Assembly (NCBI RefSeq): GCF_035506375.1
Contig: NZ_DATJPM010000016.1
Coordinates: 1 to 13,371, forward strand
Length of the DNA: 13,371 nt
Source of the DNA: Methanocella sp.
Lineage (GTDB): Archaea > Halobacteriota > Methanocellia > Methanocellales > Methanocellaceae
Direction of reading: 5' to 3'
Shown: piece by piece, positions 6,563-12,957 of the stretch
Layout: each line of letters opens with the position of its first letter
How positions within the stretch are numbered: position 1 is the stretch's first letter
Notes under the pieces: model-generated
Seen by the model: the letters and a program-made list of their open reading frames with translations, nothing else
What the model was told of the DNA's origin: nothing
Databases searched by the model: none
Program-made: the position numbers and the translations under genes

Positions 6563-6958
6563 ATGGGTGAGGAATTGAAAATCCCATATTTAAAAGCATT
6601 AGCATTTGGGTTTTTACTCTGGCTGGTCCCGTTCGCCATTAGCATAGCCCTCTCTCAGATAAGGAGCACAGACCGTATATTTTTCGAGACGATCATGCCG
6701 GTGGCCATTACACTTGTGGTCGTTGCCCTGTCTTATTTATATTTCAGGAGTATGAAAAATGGCTTCCTGAAAGAAGGGGTCGTCATAGGCATTCTGTGGT
6801 TCGTCATCAGTATCATACTGGACCTGCTGATGTTCACGTGGGGCCCGATGGCCATGAGCTTCACTGATTATATGAAGGATATCGGTCTGACGTACCTGAT
6901 CTATCCCATAGTCACCATAGGCATTGGGTACTTGCTTGAAAAAAGGCTCACTTCGTAA
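6563..6958 (+). CDS. Four-helix membrane protein, function unknown
   Basis: A 131-residue protein with four hydrophobic segments at about residues 9-30, 41-62, 70-91 and 107-127, short loops and a basic end (LLEKRLTS). The stretches LKALAFGFLLWLVPFAISI, TIMPVAITLV and MAMSFTDYMKDIGLTYLIYP look conserved; I associate them with a small integral membrane family seen in methanogens and some bacteria, role unknown. The start is uncertain. The ATG at 6563 has no upstream Shine-Dalgarno sequence and would be leaderless given the TATA-like element at about 6540. Alternatively the TTG at 6575 is preceded by GGTGAGG. Its 3' end overlaps the convergent acetyltransferase gene by 11 nt. Confidence 0.75.
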   Translation: MGEELKIPYLKALAFGFLLWLVPFAISIALSQIRSTDRIFFETIMPVAITLVVVALSYLYFRSMKNGFLKEGVVIGILWFVISIILDLLMFTWGPMAMSFTDYMKDIGLTYLIYPIVTIGIGYLLEKRLTS

Positions 6959-7520
6959 AGTTTTTACTGATGTCCTGCCACTCGCTTGCCAGCATACCGT
7001 AGGCCACGACGTCGATGTAACGGTCGTTGATCCACTCGTACTGCTTTAAAATTCCTTCGGGCTTGAACCCCAGGCGCTCGGGTATTGCCCGGCTCTTGAG
7101 ATTTTCAACGCCGCAGTAGATCTCCACCTTGTTCATGAGCAGCTTACGAAAGGCTACGTCGGTCATGGCCATGCAGGCCCGCGTCGCCAGGCCCCTGCCG
7201 CGGTATGGCACGGCCAGCCAGTATCCGATCATCGCCCGACGATTATTGATATCCATGTGCACGTAGGCGATACAGCCGATGAGGCGGCCGTCCAGCCAGA
7301 GGCCCGCATGCAGGCCGGTGCAGCTCTTCTGCTGCTCGAGAGCGGCACGGATGAAATCGACGCTGTCTTCAACGCCCTTCGTCCTGTCGACCCAGGGGGC
7401 CCAGTCCCGAAGTTCCTTTCGGTTAGCGTCGATGAGCGCATATAGCACTGGCGCGTCCTTAAGCTCGAGGAGACGGATGTGGAGGCCTCCTCCGGCGTCG
7501 ATGTGAAAACTGCCGCTCAT
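6948..7520 (-). CDS. GNAT acetyltransferase, RimJ/RimL-like
   Basis: A 190-residue acetyl-CoA-dependent N-acetyltransferase of the RimJ/RimL type. The acetyl-CoA pyrophosphate loop PYRGRGLATRAC is at about residues 105-116. ENLKSRAIPERLGF (139-152) is the typical Asn-x3-Ser...Arg-Leu-Gly-Phe end of the fold, and IGYWLAVP precedes the loop. Members acetylate N-terminal residues of ribosomal proteins or small molecules; the substrate here cannot be told. The ATG at 7520 follows TAGAG. A good TATA box (AATATTTATATG, 7546-7557) predicts a leader of only about 6 nt. The gene is monocistronic and converges on the membrane-protein gene, overlapping it by 11 nt at the 3' ends. Confidence 0.85.
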   Translation of the reverse strand: MSGSFHIDAGGGLHIRLLELKDAPVLYALIDANRKELRDWAPWVDRTKGVEDSVDFIRAALEQQKSCTGLHAGLWLDGRLIGCIAYVHMDINNRRAMIGYWLAVPYRGRGLATRACMAMTDVAFRKLLMNKVEIYCGVENLKSRAIPERLGFKPEGILKQYEWINDRYIDVVAYGMLASEWQDISKNFTK

Positions 7521-7545
7521 GGTCTCTACATTAAAAAGGGCTTTT

Positions 7546-7557
7546 CATATAAATATT
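7546..7557 (-). promoter_or_regulatory. TATA box for the GNAT gene
   Basis: The minus strand reads AATATTTATATG, close to the archaeal TTTATATA consensus. It is centred about 31 nt upstream of the ATG at 7520. Start of transcription is predicted near 7526. Confidence 0.5.
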
Positions 7558-7575
7558 ATGAGAACGTTTTCATCA

Positions 7576-7589
7576 TGCCTTTGTGGTGA
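7576..7589. repeat. Solo fragment of the palindromic repeat family
   Basis: TGCCTTTGTGGTGA is identical over 14 bases to the outer part of the right arm of the large palindrome (13307-13320). The flanking bases do not continue the match, so this is either a decayed remnant of the same element or a shared binding-site-like core. It lies between the divergent GNAT and YhfC-like genes. Confidence 0.45.
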
Positions 7590-7632
7590 GAGACCAAAGG
7601 GCTGCACCAGCATCTAAAATATGGATAAGAAC

Positions 7633-7672
7633 CGTATATAGATTAATGCCTCACTTCATAATGCCCGGAGGG
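7633..7672 (+). promoter_or_regulatory. TATA box and Shine-Dalgarno site of the YhfC-like gene
   Basis: CGTATATAGA (7633-7642) is a TATA-like box that predicts a start near 7663. GGAGGG (7667-7672) is a strong ribosome-binding site 5 nt before the ATG at 7678, which supports that start. Confidence 0.55.
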
Positions 7673-7677
7673 AACAC

Positions 7678-8466
7678 ATGCTTACCGCTTTAAATCTCTT
7701 ACCCGGCCTCCTGATGATGGCCGTAGCAGTCATCGCCGCCGGCTACTGGTACTGGAAAAAGAAATCGAAAGTCATCTACTTTGCCGCGGGAGCACTCTTC
7801 TGGGTCGTCGCAATAGCCATTAAGGTCATCATGGACCTGACGATATCGCAGCCGCTCTATGCCTGGCTCGGCGCTGCGCTTCCCGTCGATGCCGCCGTTC
7901 TCGCCACGGGATTATACCTTGGCCTCCGGACGGGCATTCTTGAGAATGGCGTGATATACCTGGGAACGCTGTATTCGAAGCTGAAGAACATGAGCTTCGA
8001 CGACGCGGTGGCCGTGGGCATCGGCTTCGGCGGCATCGAGGCGCTGATACTGGGAGCATTAAGCCTGCTCACCGTCATCACCATCCTCTCCCAGCCCACC
8101 CTGTATCTATTAATGCCGTACTCCAGCCAGCAGCAGTTCGAGCCGTTATTCATGTTCCTGCCCGTCATCGAGCGGATATTCACGCTTTTCTGCCACGTCT
8201 TCGCGACCGTGCTGACCATCTATGCAGTCAAGCTGGCCGACCTCAAGTGGCTTGGTATCGCATTCGTCTTTAAGACATTGCTCGACGGCTTACTGCTCCC
8301 GTTCGAGCATTACCTGAGTTACCTCGGGACTTACCAATTCTTCCCAATCGAGGCTTTCGTCGTTATCATGGGCTGCATCGCCCTGGCAGGCGTGTACTGG
8401 TTCGGCAAGAAATATGGGGGTGCTACGGCTGCACCTGAAGCCGGAAATCCGAATCCTGGGCATTGA
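7678..8466 (+). CDS. YhfC-family intramembrane metalloprotease-like protein
   Basis: A 262-residue protein with about seven hydrophobic segments, resembling the YhfC family of putative membrane metallopeptidases. Candidate active-site elements are GFGGIEAL (116-122), the pair Glu165-Arg166 in VIERIFTLFCHVFATV with His173, and FKTLLDGLL (Asp203). As I recall the family, the first motif is usually GHGG.E; here Phe117 stands where that histidine would be, so activity is uncertain. The substrate is unknown. A strong GGAGGG site sets the start. The hydrophilic tail GATAAPEAGNPNPGH is encoded in sequence that also carries the start of the next gene (53-nt overlap), so the two are probably translated from one message. 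Confidence 0.72.
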   Translation: MLTALNLLPGLLMMAVAVIAAGYWYWKKKSKVIYFAAGALFWVVAIAIKVIMDLTISQPLYAWLGAALPVDAAVLATGLYLGLRTGILENGVIYLGTLYSKLKNMSFDDAVAVGIGFGGIEALILGALSLLTVITILSQPTLYLLMPYSSQQQFEPLFMFLPVIERIFTLFCHVFATVLTIYAVKLADLKWLGIAFVFKTLLDGLLLPFEHYLSYLGTYQFFPIEAFVVIMGCIALAGVYWFGKKYGGATAAPEAGNPNPGH

Positions 8467-9004
8467 TGACTCGCCCCTGCTTTCCAGGGATATCCTCGTG
8501 GTCGGGGCCGTCATGCGGGGCGGCGACTGGCTTGAGGGCGTTGTCCGCACCAGTATTATAAAGGATGGCATGGATGCGACCGGGCGCCTGACTGAGATGG
8601 TCACGAGGAGCAAGCACTATGGCCAGATCCGCGTCGTCATGCTCAACGGCATCACCATGGGCGGGTTCAACGTGGTCGACATGGAGGCGCTCTCAAAGGT
8701 GACAGGGACGCCTGTAATCAGTATCATGCGCAGGCTGCCAGACATGGAAAGCATCAAAAGCGCCCTGAACAATCTTAGCGAACCCGACTACAGGTATGGC
8801 CTGATATTAAAAGCCGGTAAGGCCGTCGAAGTGCCAACGGAAAGAGGGGAGCCTGTCTACGTGCAATATAAGGGCATCGACGAGGCGAGCGCCGTCGAGA
8901 TCGTCCGCTCCAGCTCCACGCACAGCCGCATACCGGAGCCCATTCGCGTGGCACATTTAATCGCTACCGGCATTGTACTGGGGGAATCCAGCCGCCGGGT
9001 CTAA
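8414..9004 (+). CDS. DUF99/UPF0215 family protein (endonuclease V-related)
   Basis: A 196-residue archaeal protein with the DUF99 signatures HLKPEIRILGIDDSP (7-21), VVGAVMRGGDWLEGV (29-43), IKDGMDATGRL, a GITMGGFNVVD block (79-89) and TGTPVISIMRR. The family is structurally related to endonuclease V, with Asp18/Asp19 at the expected metal site, but no activity is established. The block reads MLNGIT, where I would expect MLDGIT, so one acidic position may be lost (Asn78). The ATG at 8414 has no clear ribosome-binding site, and the GTG at 8420 is an alternative. Either start overlaps the YhfC-like gene by about 50 nt because the conserved core begins immediately. A repeat-rich gap follows. Confidence 0.85.
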   Translation: MGVLRLHLKPEIRILGIDDSPLLSRDILVVGAVMRGGDWLEGVVRTSIIKDGMDATGRLTEMVTRSKHYGQIRVVMLNGITMGGFNVVDMEALSKVTGTPVISIMRRLPDMESIKSALNNLSEPDYRYGLILKAGKAVEVPTERGEPVYVQYKGIDEASAVEIVRSSSTHSRIPEPIRVAHLIATGIVLGESSRRV

Positions 9005-9226
9005 CCACAGTGGTCACTGAGGTATGTTATTCACCACAGTGGTTCACAGTGGCCACAGAGGTTTCTTTTATATGCTGAAGGGGACTCGCTTCGCTCGCCC
9101 CTCGCAGACCCCGCCCTGTTAATAGGCTCTGCGTGCCTCTGTGACCTATTTTAAAAAGATCACTGTGGCCTCCGTGAACCTCAGTGGTGAATAACAATCC
9201 TCTCTGCACACTGTGGTGAATAGGGT
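9005..9226. repeat. Palindromic repeat element with CCACAGTGG iterations
   Basis: The gap after the DUF99 gene is filled by an imperfect inverted repeat. The left arm at 9025-9058 (starting TGTTATTCACCAC) pairs with the right arm at 9163-9196 at 30 of 34 positions by my alignment. CACAGAGG (from 9054) and CCTCTGTG (9136-9143) form a further inner pair. Nine-base units CCACAGTGG, TCACAGTGG and CCACAGAGG recur at 9005, 9034, 9044 and 9053. Inside is a small stem, GCAGA...GCC/GGC...TCTGC (9104-9132). I saw no ORF worth calling. It looks like a non-autonomous, MITE-like or REP-like element and might also end the upstream transcript. Confidence 0.75.
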
Positions 9227-9232
9227 GGCTCA

Positions 9233-9243
9233 TAATTTTTATC
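9233..9243 (+). promoter_or_regulatory. Possible TATA box for apgM
   Basis: TAATTTTTATC is AT-rich and centred about 39 nt before the apgM ATG, predicting a leader of about 13 nt. A second candidate, TGTATATTTG at 9257-9266, is too close to the ATG to serve unless a later start is used. No clear Shine-Dalgarno sequence precedes the ATG. Confidence 0.3.
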
Positions 9244-9276
9244 TGTTGCGTGCATCTGTATATTTGTTGATAATTT

Positions 9277-10503
9277 ATGTCAGACGTAGCGAACAAGATC
9301 ATTCTCATAGTGCTAGACGGCGCCTCGGACCGTCCTGTCGGCGGCAAGACGCCACTCGCCGAGGCCGGCATGCGAAACCTCGACCGGCTGGCTAACGGCG
9401 GCATCAACGGCATCATGGACACGGTCGGGCCGGGCATCCGGCCGGGCTCCGATACATCTCATCTCGCGATCCTGGGCTATGACCCTTACAAATACTACAC
9501 TGGCCGCGGGCCTTTTGAGGCTGCGGGGGTGGGCATCGACGTGAAGGGCGGGGACATCGCATTCCGCGTTAATTTTGCGACGGTCGAGAATGGCCTTGTG
9601 ACCGACCGAAGGGCGGGCCGGATATCTGATACGGACCAGCTCGCCGGCGCTATTAATGAGCAGGTCAAAGTGCCTGGCGTGGACATCATCTTCAAGCGGT
9701 CCACCGGCCATCGCGCGGCACTTGTCTTACGCGGAAAAGGCCTTTCCTCGGCTATAACCGACACCGACCCGAAAAAAGAGGGCAATCCCATCAAGGAATG
9801 CCACGCCACGGACGACACGCCCGAGGCAAAGCATACGGCTGAAGTAGTTAACAGCATTTCAAGCCAGGTCTTGAATATACTGGACGGCATGCCCGCAAAT
9901 CAGGAAAGGAAAAAGCAGGGCCTCCCGCCCGGCAATGCCATACTCATCCGGGGCGCCGGTGTCGTTCCCCATATTCCGCCATTTCAGGAGCGCTATGGGC
10001 TGAAGGGCGCGGTCGTGGCGGCGGCCGGGCTCATCATCGGCATCGGCAAGATGTGCGGCTTAGAGTATTTACCAACCGGCAGCATGGAGGTCGAATCATC
10101 CGGCTCGTCGGCGAAGGCCAAGATGAATAAAGCGCTGGAAGCGCTCGAGACCTACGACTTCGTGCTGGTGAACATCAAGGGTGCCGACGAGGCCGGACAC
10201 GACGGGAATTTCCAGAAAAAGACACAGTTCTTATCGCAGACGGACGCGGCCTTCGAGAGGCTCGGCCAGCTCAAGGACGTGCTTATCATCGTTACCGCCG
10301 ACCACAGCACGCCCGTTTCCATAAAAGACCATTCCGCCGACCCGGTCCCCATCCTCATGCACGGGCCGGGCGTGCGCATGGACGATGTAGCCCATTATAA
10401 TGAGCTGATCGCTTACAAAGGCGGGCTGCACCGGATAATAGGCCTGGACGTGATGCCCATTGCGCTGGATTTGATAAACAAAACTAAGAAATATGGGGCG
10501 TAA
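9277..10503 (+). CDS. apgM: 2,3-bisphosphoglycerate-independent phosphoglycerate mutase, archaeal type
   Basis: A 408-residue enzyme that interconverts 3- and 2-phosphoglycerate in glycolysis/gluconeogenesis; it belongs to the alkaline-phosphatase superfamily, is metal-dependent, and has the typical ApgM length. It shows the first metal motif IVLDGASDRP (Asp14), the PGSDTSHLAILGYDP stretch (56-70) with Ser58 as the likely phosphorylated nucleophile, YTGRGPFEA, the late metal-site motifs KGADEAGHDGN (301-311) and TADHSTP (340-346), then DHSADPVPI. The ATG at 9277 gives a family-like N-terminus (MSDVANKIILIVLDG). It follows a palindromic repeat and appears monocistronic, with a stem-loop directly after the stop codon. 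Confidence 0.95.
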   Translation: MSDVANKIILIVLDGASDRPVGGKTPLAEAGMRNLDRLANGGINGIMDTVGPGIRPGSDTSHLAILGYDPYKYYTGRGPFEAAGVGIDVKGGDIAFRVNFATVENGLVTDRRAGRISDTDQLAGAINEQVKVPGVDIIFKRSTGHRAALVLRGKGLSSAITDTDPKKEGNPIKECHATDDTPEAKHTAEVVNSISSQVLNILDGMPANQERKKQGLPPGNAILIRGAGVVPHIPPFQERYGLKGAVVAAAGLIIGIGKMCGLEYLPTGSMEVESSGSSAKAKMNKALEALETYDFVLVNIKGADEAGHDGNFQKKTQFLSQTDAAFERLGQLKDVLIIVTADHSTPVSIKDHSADPVPILMHGPGVRMDDVAHYNELIAYKGGLHRIIGLDVMPIALDLINKTKKYGA

Positions 10504-10532
10504 AACGCCCCTTTCTTAATAAGGAAGCGTTT
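10503..10532 (+). terminator. Stem-loop after apgM
   Basis: AAACGC (10503-10508) pairs with GCGTTT (10527-10532), and inside them CCTT (10510-10513) pairs with AAGG (10521-10524) around a 7-nt loop. No T-run follows, so it may stabilise or process the 3' end rather than act as a classic terminator. Confidence 0.4.
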
Positions 10533-10569
10533 AGACCATAGATATTATGACCTTTTCAGCAAGCACGTA

Positions 10570-10658
10570 AAGTATATAACCATACAAAATCACCTCTTTA
10601 AATAAAGTTTTCGTGTGTGCAATAAACGTGCAACGCAGCCCTGAATATATAACTGGAG
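10570..10658 (+). promoter_or_regulatory. nifB promoter region and ribosome-binding site
   Basis: AAGTATATAACC (10570-10581) is a good TATA-like box, and TTTAAATAAAG (10598-10608) is a second. They would give leaders of about 64 and 37 nt. The leader holds two direct GTGCAA copies (10617-10622 and 10628-10633) 11 bp apart. A second TATATAAC occurs at about 10645, next to the GGAG site (10655-10658), which lies 7 nt before the ATG. I did not find the GGAA-N6-TTCC operator of the methanogen nitrogen repressor NrpR. Confidence 0.45.
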
Positions 10659-10665
10659 ACCACCT

Positions 10666-11559
10666 ATGGATGAGCTAAAAGTGTTCGACGGCGGAAAGTC
10701 AAAATTCTCACACATGACCTCCGCTCACCCGTGCTTCAACGAGAAGGCCCACTTCTCGACGGCCAGGATCCACCTGCCCGTAGCGCCCAAGTGCAACATT
10801 CAATGTAATTTCTGTAACCGCAAGATCGACAAGTGCGAGCACCGCCCCGGCGTATCAGGGGGCATTATGAAGCCCCAGCAGGCGGCGGACCGCGTCGACG
10901 AAGCGCTCAAGGAGTTCAACAACCTCAAGGTCGTCGGCGTCGCCGGCCCGGGCGAGTCCCTCGCCAACGAGGAGACCATCGAGTCGCTCAGGCTGGTGCA
11001 CGAGAGGCACCCGGACCTCATTAAGTGTATCGCCTCCAACGGCCTCATGCTCCCAGAAAAGGTCGACGAGCTGATCAAGGCCGGCGTTTCCAGCGTAACT
11101 GTGACCATCAACGCGTACGACCCCGAGGTGGGCGCAAAAATATACCAGTGGGTCCGGTACCATAACCAGACCTACCGTGGCGTCGAGGGCGCGAGGATTC
11201 TGCGGGACAACCAGTTCAAGGGCGTCGAAATGGCCGCGAAGGCGGGTCTCATGGTCAAGGTGAACACCGTGCTCGTGCCCGGAGTTAACAGCGACCAGAT
11301 CGAGAAGATAGCGAAAGAGGCGGCCGCCCGGGGAGCCGTGTTAATGAACATCATCCCGATGATCCCTCTCTACAAGTTCAAGGATATGACGCCGCCCGAG
11401 TGCAAGGACCTCGAAGAGGCGCGCGCTATCGCCGAAAAATACCTGCCCCAGTTCAGGCTGTGCAAGCAGTGCAGGGCGGACGCCTGCGGCGTCCCGGGCC
11501 AGGAAAAGTCGGTCTCGCCGGCACAGCGTGCCGCCAGCGGCGAGTACTACCATGCATGA
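10666..11559 (+). CDS. nifB: Nitrogenase cofactor biosynthesis radical SAM protein NifB
   Basis: A 297-residue NifB of the short archaeal type: radical SAM domain only, no C-terminal NifX-like domain. NifB converts [4Fe-4S] clusters and SAM-derived carbon into NifB-co, the 8Fe carbide core of nitrogenase cofactors. Diagnostic features are HPCF (21-24), the SAM-cluster motif CNIQCNFCNRK (Cys43/47/50), CEHRPGV (57-63), AGPGESLANEET, and the C-terminal LCKQCRADACG (Cys266/269/274), which with Cys23 can ligate the additional clusters. GGAG 7 nt upstream supports the ATG at 10666. No nifHDKEN genes are in the window, so this copy stands apart from any structural nif operon. A hairpin plus T-run follows. 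Confidence 0.95.
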   Translation: MDELKVFDGGKSKFSHMTSAHPCFNEKAHFSTARIHLPVAPKCNIQCNFCNRKIDKCEHRPGVSGGIMKPQQAADRVDEALKEFNNLKVVGVAGPGESLANEETIESLRLVHERHPDLIKCIASNGLMLPEKVDELIKAGVSSVTVTINAYDPEVGAKIYQWVRYHNQTYRGVEGARILRDNQFKGVEMAAKAGLMVKVNTVLVPGVNSDQIEKIAKEAAARGAVLMNIIPMIPLYKFKDMTPPECKDLEEARAIAEKYLPQFRLCKQCRADACGVPGQEKSVSPAQRAASGEYYHA

Positions 11560-11562
11560 GCA

Positions 11563-11590
11563 GGCCCCTGGAGGGCCTTCATAATTTTTT
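11563..11590 (+). terminator. Terminator after nifB
   Basis: GGCCC (11563-11567) and GGGCC (11573-11577) form a stem around CTGGA, followed by TTCATAA and a run of six T residues. It lies immediately after the nifB stop and should end its transcript. Confidence 0.6.
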
Positions 11591-11603
11591 AACGTATAAC
11601 CAT

Positions 11604-11726
11604 ATGATTTCCGCTGTGATCGCGCCCGGAAAAATTAATATACATAAGCATACTATGAATCTTGTTTATACGGACAGTAATTGTATAAACGTGATTGAAT
11701 CGAATAAATTGGTTATGCTCTCATGA
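11604..11726 (+). CDS. Doubtful 40-residue ORF between nifB and mptG
   Basis: An ATG-initiated ORF of 40 codons (MISAVIAPGKINIHKHTMNL...) whose TGA overlaps the next small ORF's ATG by ATGA. Base composition is much more AT-rich than the neighbouring genes. There is no clear ribosome-binding site, and a TATA-like element (TTAATATACA at about 11636-11645) lies inside it. I recognise nothing in the sequence. It is most likely non-coding leader sequence and is listed because of the two successive ATGA overlaps. Confidence 0.15.
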   Translation: MISAVIAPGKINIHKHTMNLVYTDSNCINVIESNKLVMLS

Positions 11727-11893
11727 CCGATCGGATAGGCTCCTTCGCTAAAAGGATAGGCTCCTGCGGTTCGTTTTTCTACTGGGGAGACAGAAGCAAG
11801 GGCTCCATGCCCATGCCTATTTGGACCAAACCTATAAGTAAGATACGGAACGTACTAAATATTTACCAAGGACTGATTGGCCAATGCATATGA
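11723..11893 (+). CDS. Candidate 56-residue small protein overlapping the mptG start
   Basis: An ORF of 56 codons beginning MTDRIGSFAKRIGSCGSFF and ending in QGLIGQCI. Its TGA overlaps an ATG of mptG (ATGA at 11890-11893), the classic arrangement for translational coupling. The N-terminus contains a duplicated Arg-Ile-Gly-Ser heptad, encoded by two copies of GGATAGGCTCCT 21 nt apart (11733-11744, 11754-11765). The middle is aromatic and glycine-rich (FFYWGD) and the C-terminal half looks helical. Composition is plausible for a protein, but third positions are less GC-rich than in neighbours and no Shine-Dalgarno sequence precedes the ATG. TATA-like elements for mptG lie within it. I do not recognise a family; it could be a real small gene or a leader region. 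Confidence 0.35.
   Translation: MTDRIGSFAKRIGSCGSFFYWGDRSKGSMPMPIWTKPISKIRNVLNIYQGLIGQCI
11831..11872 (+). promoter_or_regulatory. Probable mptG promoter and ribosome-binding site
   Basis: CCTATAAGTA (11831-11840) would place transcription start near 11862, giving a leader of about 22 nt that includes AAGGA (about 11868-11872). TAAATATTTA (about 11856-11865) is an alternative box that would give a nearly leaderless message. Both lie inside the candidate 56-codon ORF, so mptG can probably be expressed without it. Confidence 0.4.
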
Positions 11894-12939
11894 GGATCAC
11901 GACGCCATCTCGCCTTCACTTCGGGTTGATCGACTTTAATGGTAACCTGGGCCGCATCGACGGCGGCTCCGGAGTCGCCATCAGCAACCCGCGAAACGTA
12001 TTAACGATCAAGCCAGGTAACAAATTCCTGGTCAATTGCCCGAATGATACCAGCACTGCGCCGGAGGGCATCGAGAAGATCGCCCGCGGCATCTGCGATA
12101 AGCTGGGCAAGCCTCTTCCAGACATTGAAATTACCATCGAGGAGGAGATCCCCGCCCACGCCGGCTTCGGCTCCAAGACGCAGATGAGCCTGGCGCTCGC
12201 TTATGCTATTTGTAAGGAATATGACCTGCCCTATAATGGCATCGAAGGCCTTGCCCGCCTGGTGGGCCGCGGCGGCACATCGGGCATCGGCGTCCGCGCC
12301 TTCGACAAGGGCGGCTTCATCCTGGACTGCGGCCACAGCTTTGGCGAAGGCAAGGAAAAGAGCTCGTGCCTGCCCTCCTCGGCTTCTAAGGCGAGGCCCG
12401 CACCCCAGGTAATGAGGTGCGACATCCCGGAAGACTGGCGCTTTGTCCTGGTCATGCCCGTCGGCGACGAGGGCTCCCATGGCAAGTCGGAGGTCGACAT
12501 CTTCCAGTCCTCTTTCCCCATCAATGAGGCGGAGATAGGCCGCGTATGCCGCATTGTCCTCATGCAGCTTGTGCCGGGCATCCTGGAGAAAGACATCGTG
12601 ACCTTCGGCGGCGCCATCAGTAAGATCCAGGAGATCGGCTTCAAGAATATCGAGGTGAAGATGAAATCGCCTCTCGTGCCGAACATGCTGAGCATCATGA
12701 ACCACGCCGGCTCCTACGGCAGCGGCATGAGCTCCTTCGGGCCGACGGTCTACGGCCTGACGAACAGCAATAAGAAGGCGCTGGAGATCCAGAATGCCGT
12801 GTCCGACTATTTATCTGACCTGGACATCAAGCACCAGTGCTGGATCGCCGAGCCGAATAACCAGGGCATGTGGGCAAAGAAGCTCACCGCTGAGCGGCAT
12901 ATCATATCGCCCATACCGGTGCCCGAAGAATTGATTTAA
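11884..12939 (+). CDS. mptG: Beta-ribofuranosylaminobenzene 5'-phosphate synthase
   Basis: A 351-residue enzyme that condenses 4-hydroxybenzoate or p-aminobenzoate with PRPP, the committed step of (tetrahydro)methanopterin biosynthesis; it shares the GHMP-kinase fold. It shows MRITTPSRLHFGLIDFNG at the N-terminus, GRIDGGSGVAI (23-33), the GHMP-type phosphate-binding loop IPAHAGFGSKTQ (89-100), GRGGTSGIGVRAF (128-140) and GMSSFGPTVYGL near the C-terminus. Two ATGs compete: 11884 is better spaced from AAGGA, while 11890 overlaps the small upstream ORF by ATGA and starts exactly at MRITTPSR. The family call does not depend on which is right. A T-run follows the stop. Confidence 0.93.
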   Translation: MHMRITTPSRLHFGLIDFNGNLGRIDGGSGVAISNPRNVLTIKPGNKFLVNCPNDTSTAPEGIEKIARGICDKLGKPLPDIEITIEEEIPAHAGFGSKTQMSLALAYAICKEYDLPYNGIEGLARLVGRGGTSGIGVRAFDKGGFILDCGHSFGEGKEKSSCLPSSASKARPAPQVMRCDIPEDWRFVLVMPVGDEGSHGKSEVDIFQSSFPINEAEIGRVCRIVLMQLVPGILEKDIVTFGGAISKIQEIGFKNIEVKMKSPLVPNMLSIMNHAGSYGSGMSSFGPTVYGLTNSNKKALEIQNAVSDYLSDLDIKHQCWIAEPNNQGMWAKKLTAERHIISPIPVPEELI

Positions 12940-12957
12940 GCCCTTTATTTTTTAAGT
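12940..12957 (+). terminator. T-rich terminator after mptG
   Basis: Directly after the stop codon the sequence reads GCCCTTTATTTTTTAAG, a short C-rich stretch and a run of six T residues. Archaeal polymerases commonly stop at such T-runs. No convincing hairpin is attached. The next 90 bases to 13050 show no gene. Confidence 0.45.

Noticed and set aside
7521..7595. GGTCTCT (7521-7527) and AGAGACC (7589-7595) as terminal inverted repeats
   Set aside because: Only 7 bp, no target duplication or internal mobile gene, and one copy overlaps the start region of the GNAT gene; best explained by chance.
11560..11883. tRNA or structured RNA gene in the nifB-mptG gap
   Set aside because: No T-arm (GGTTCGAATCC-like), acceptor stem or CCA end could be assembled. 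The GCGGTTCG near 11765 is not in a cloverleaf context.
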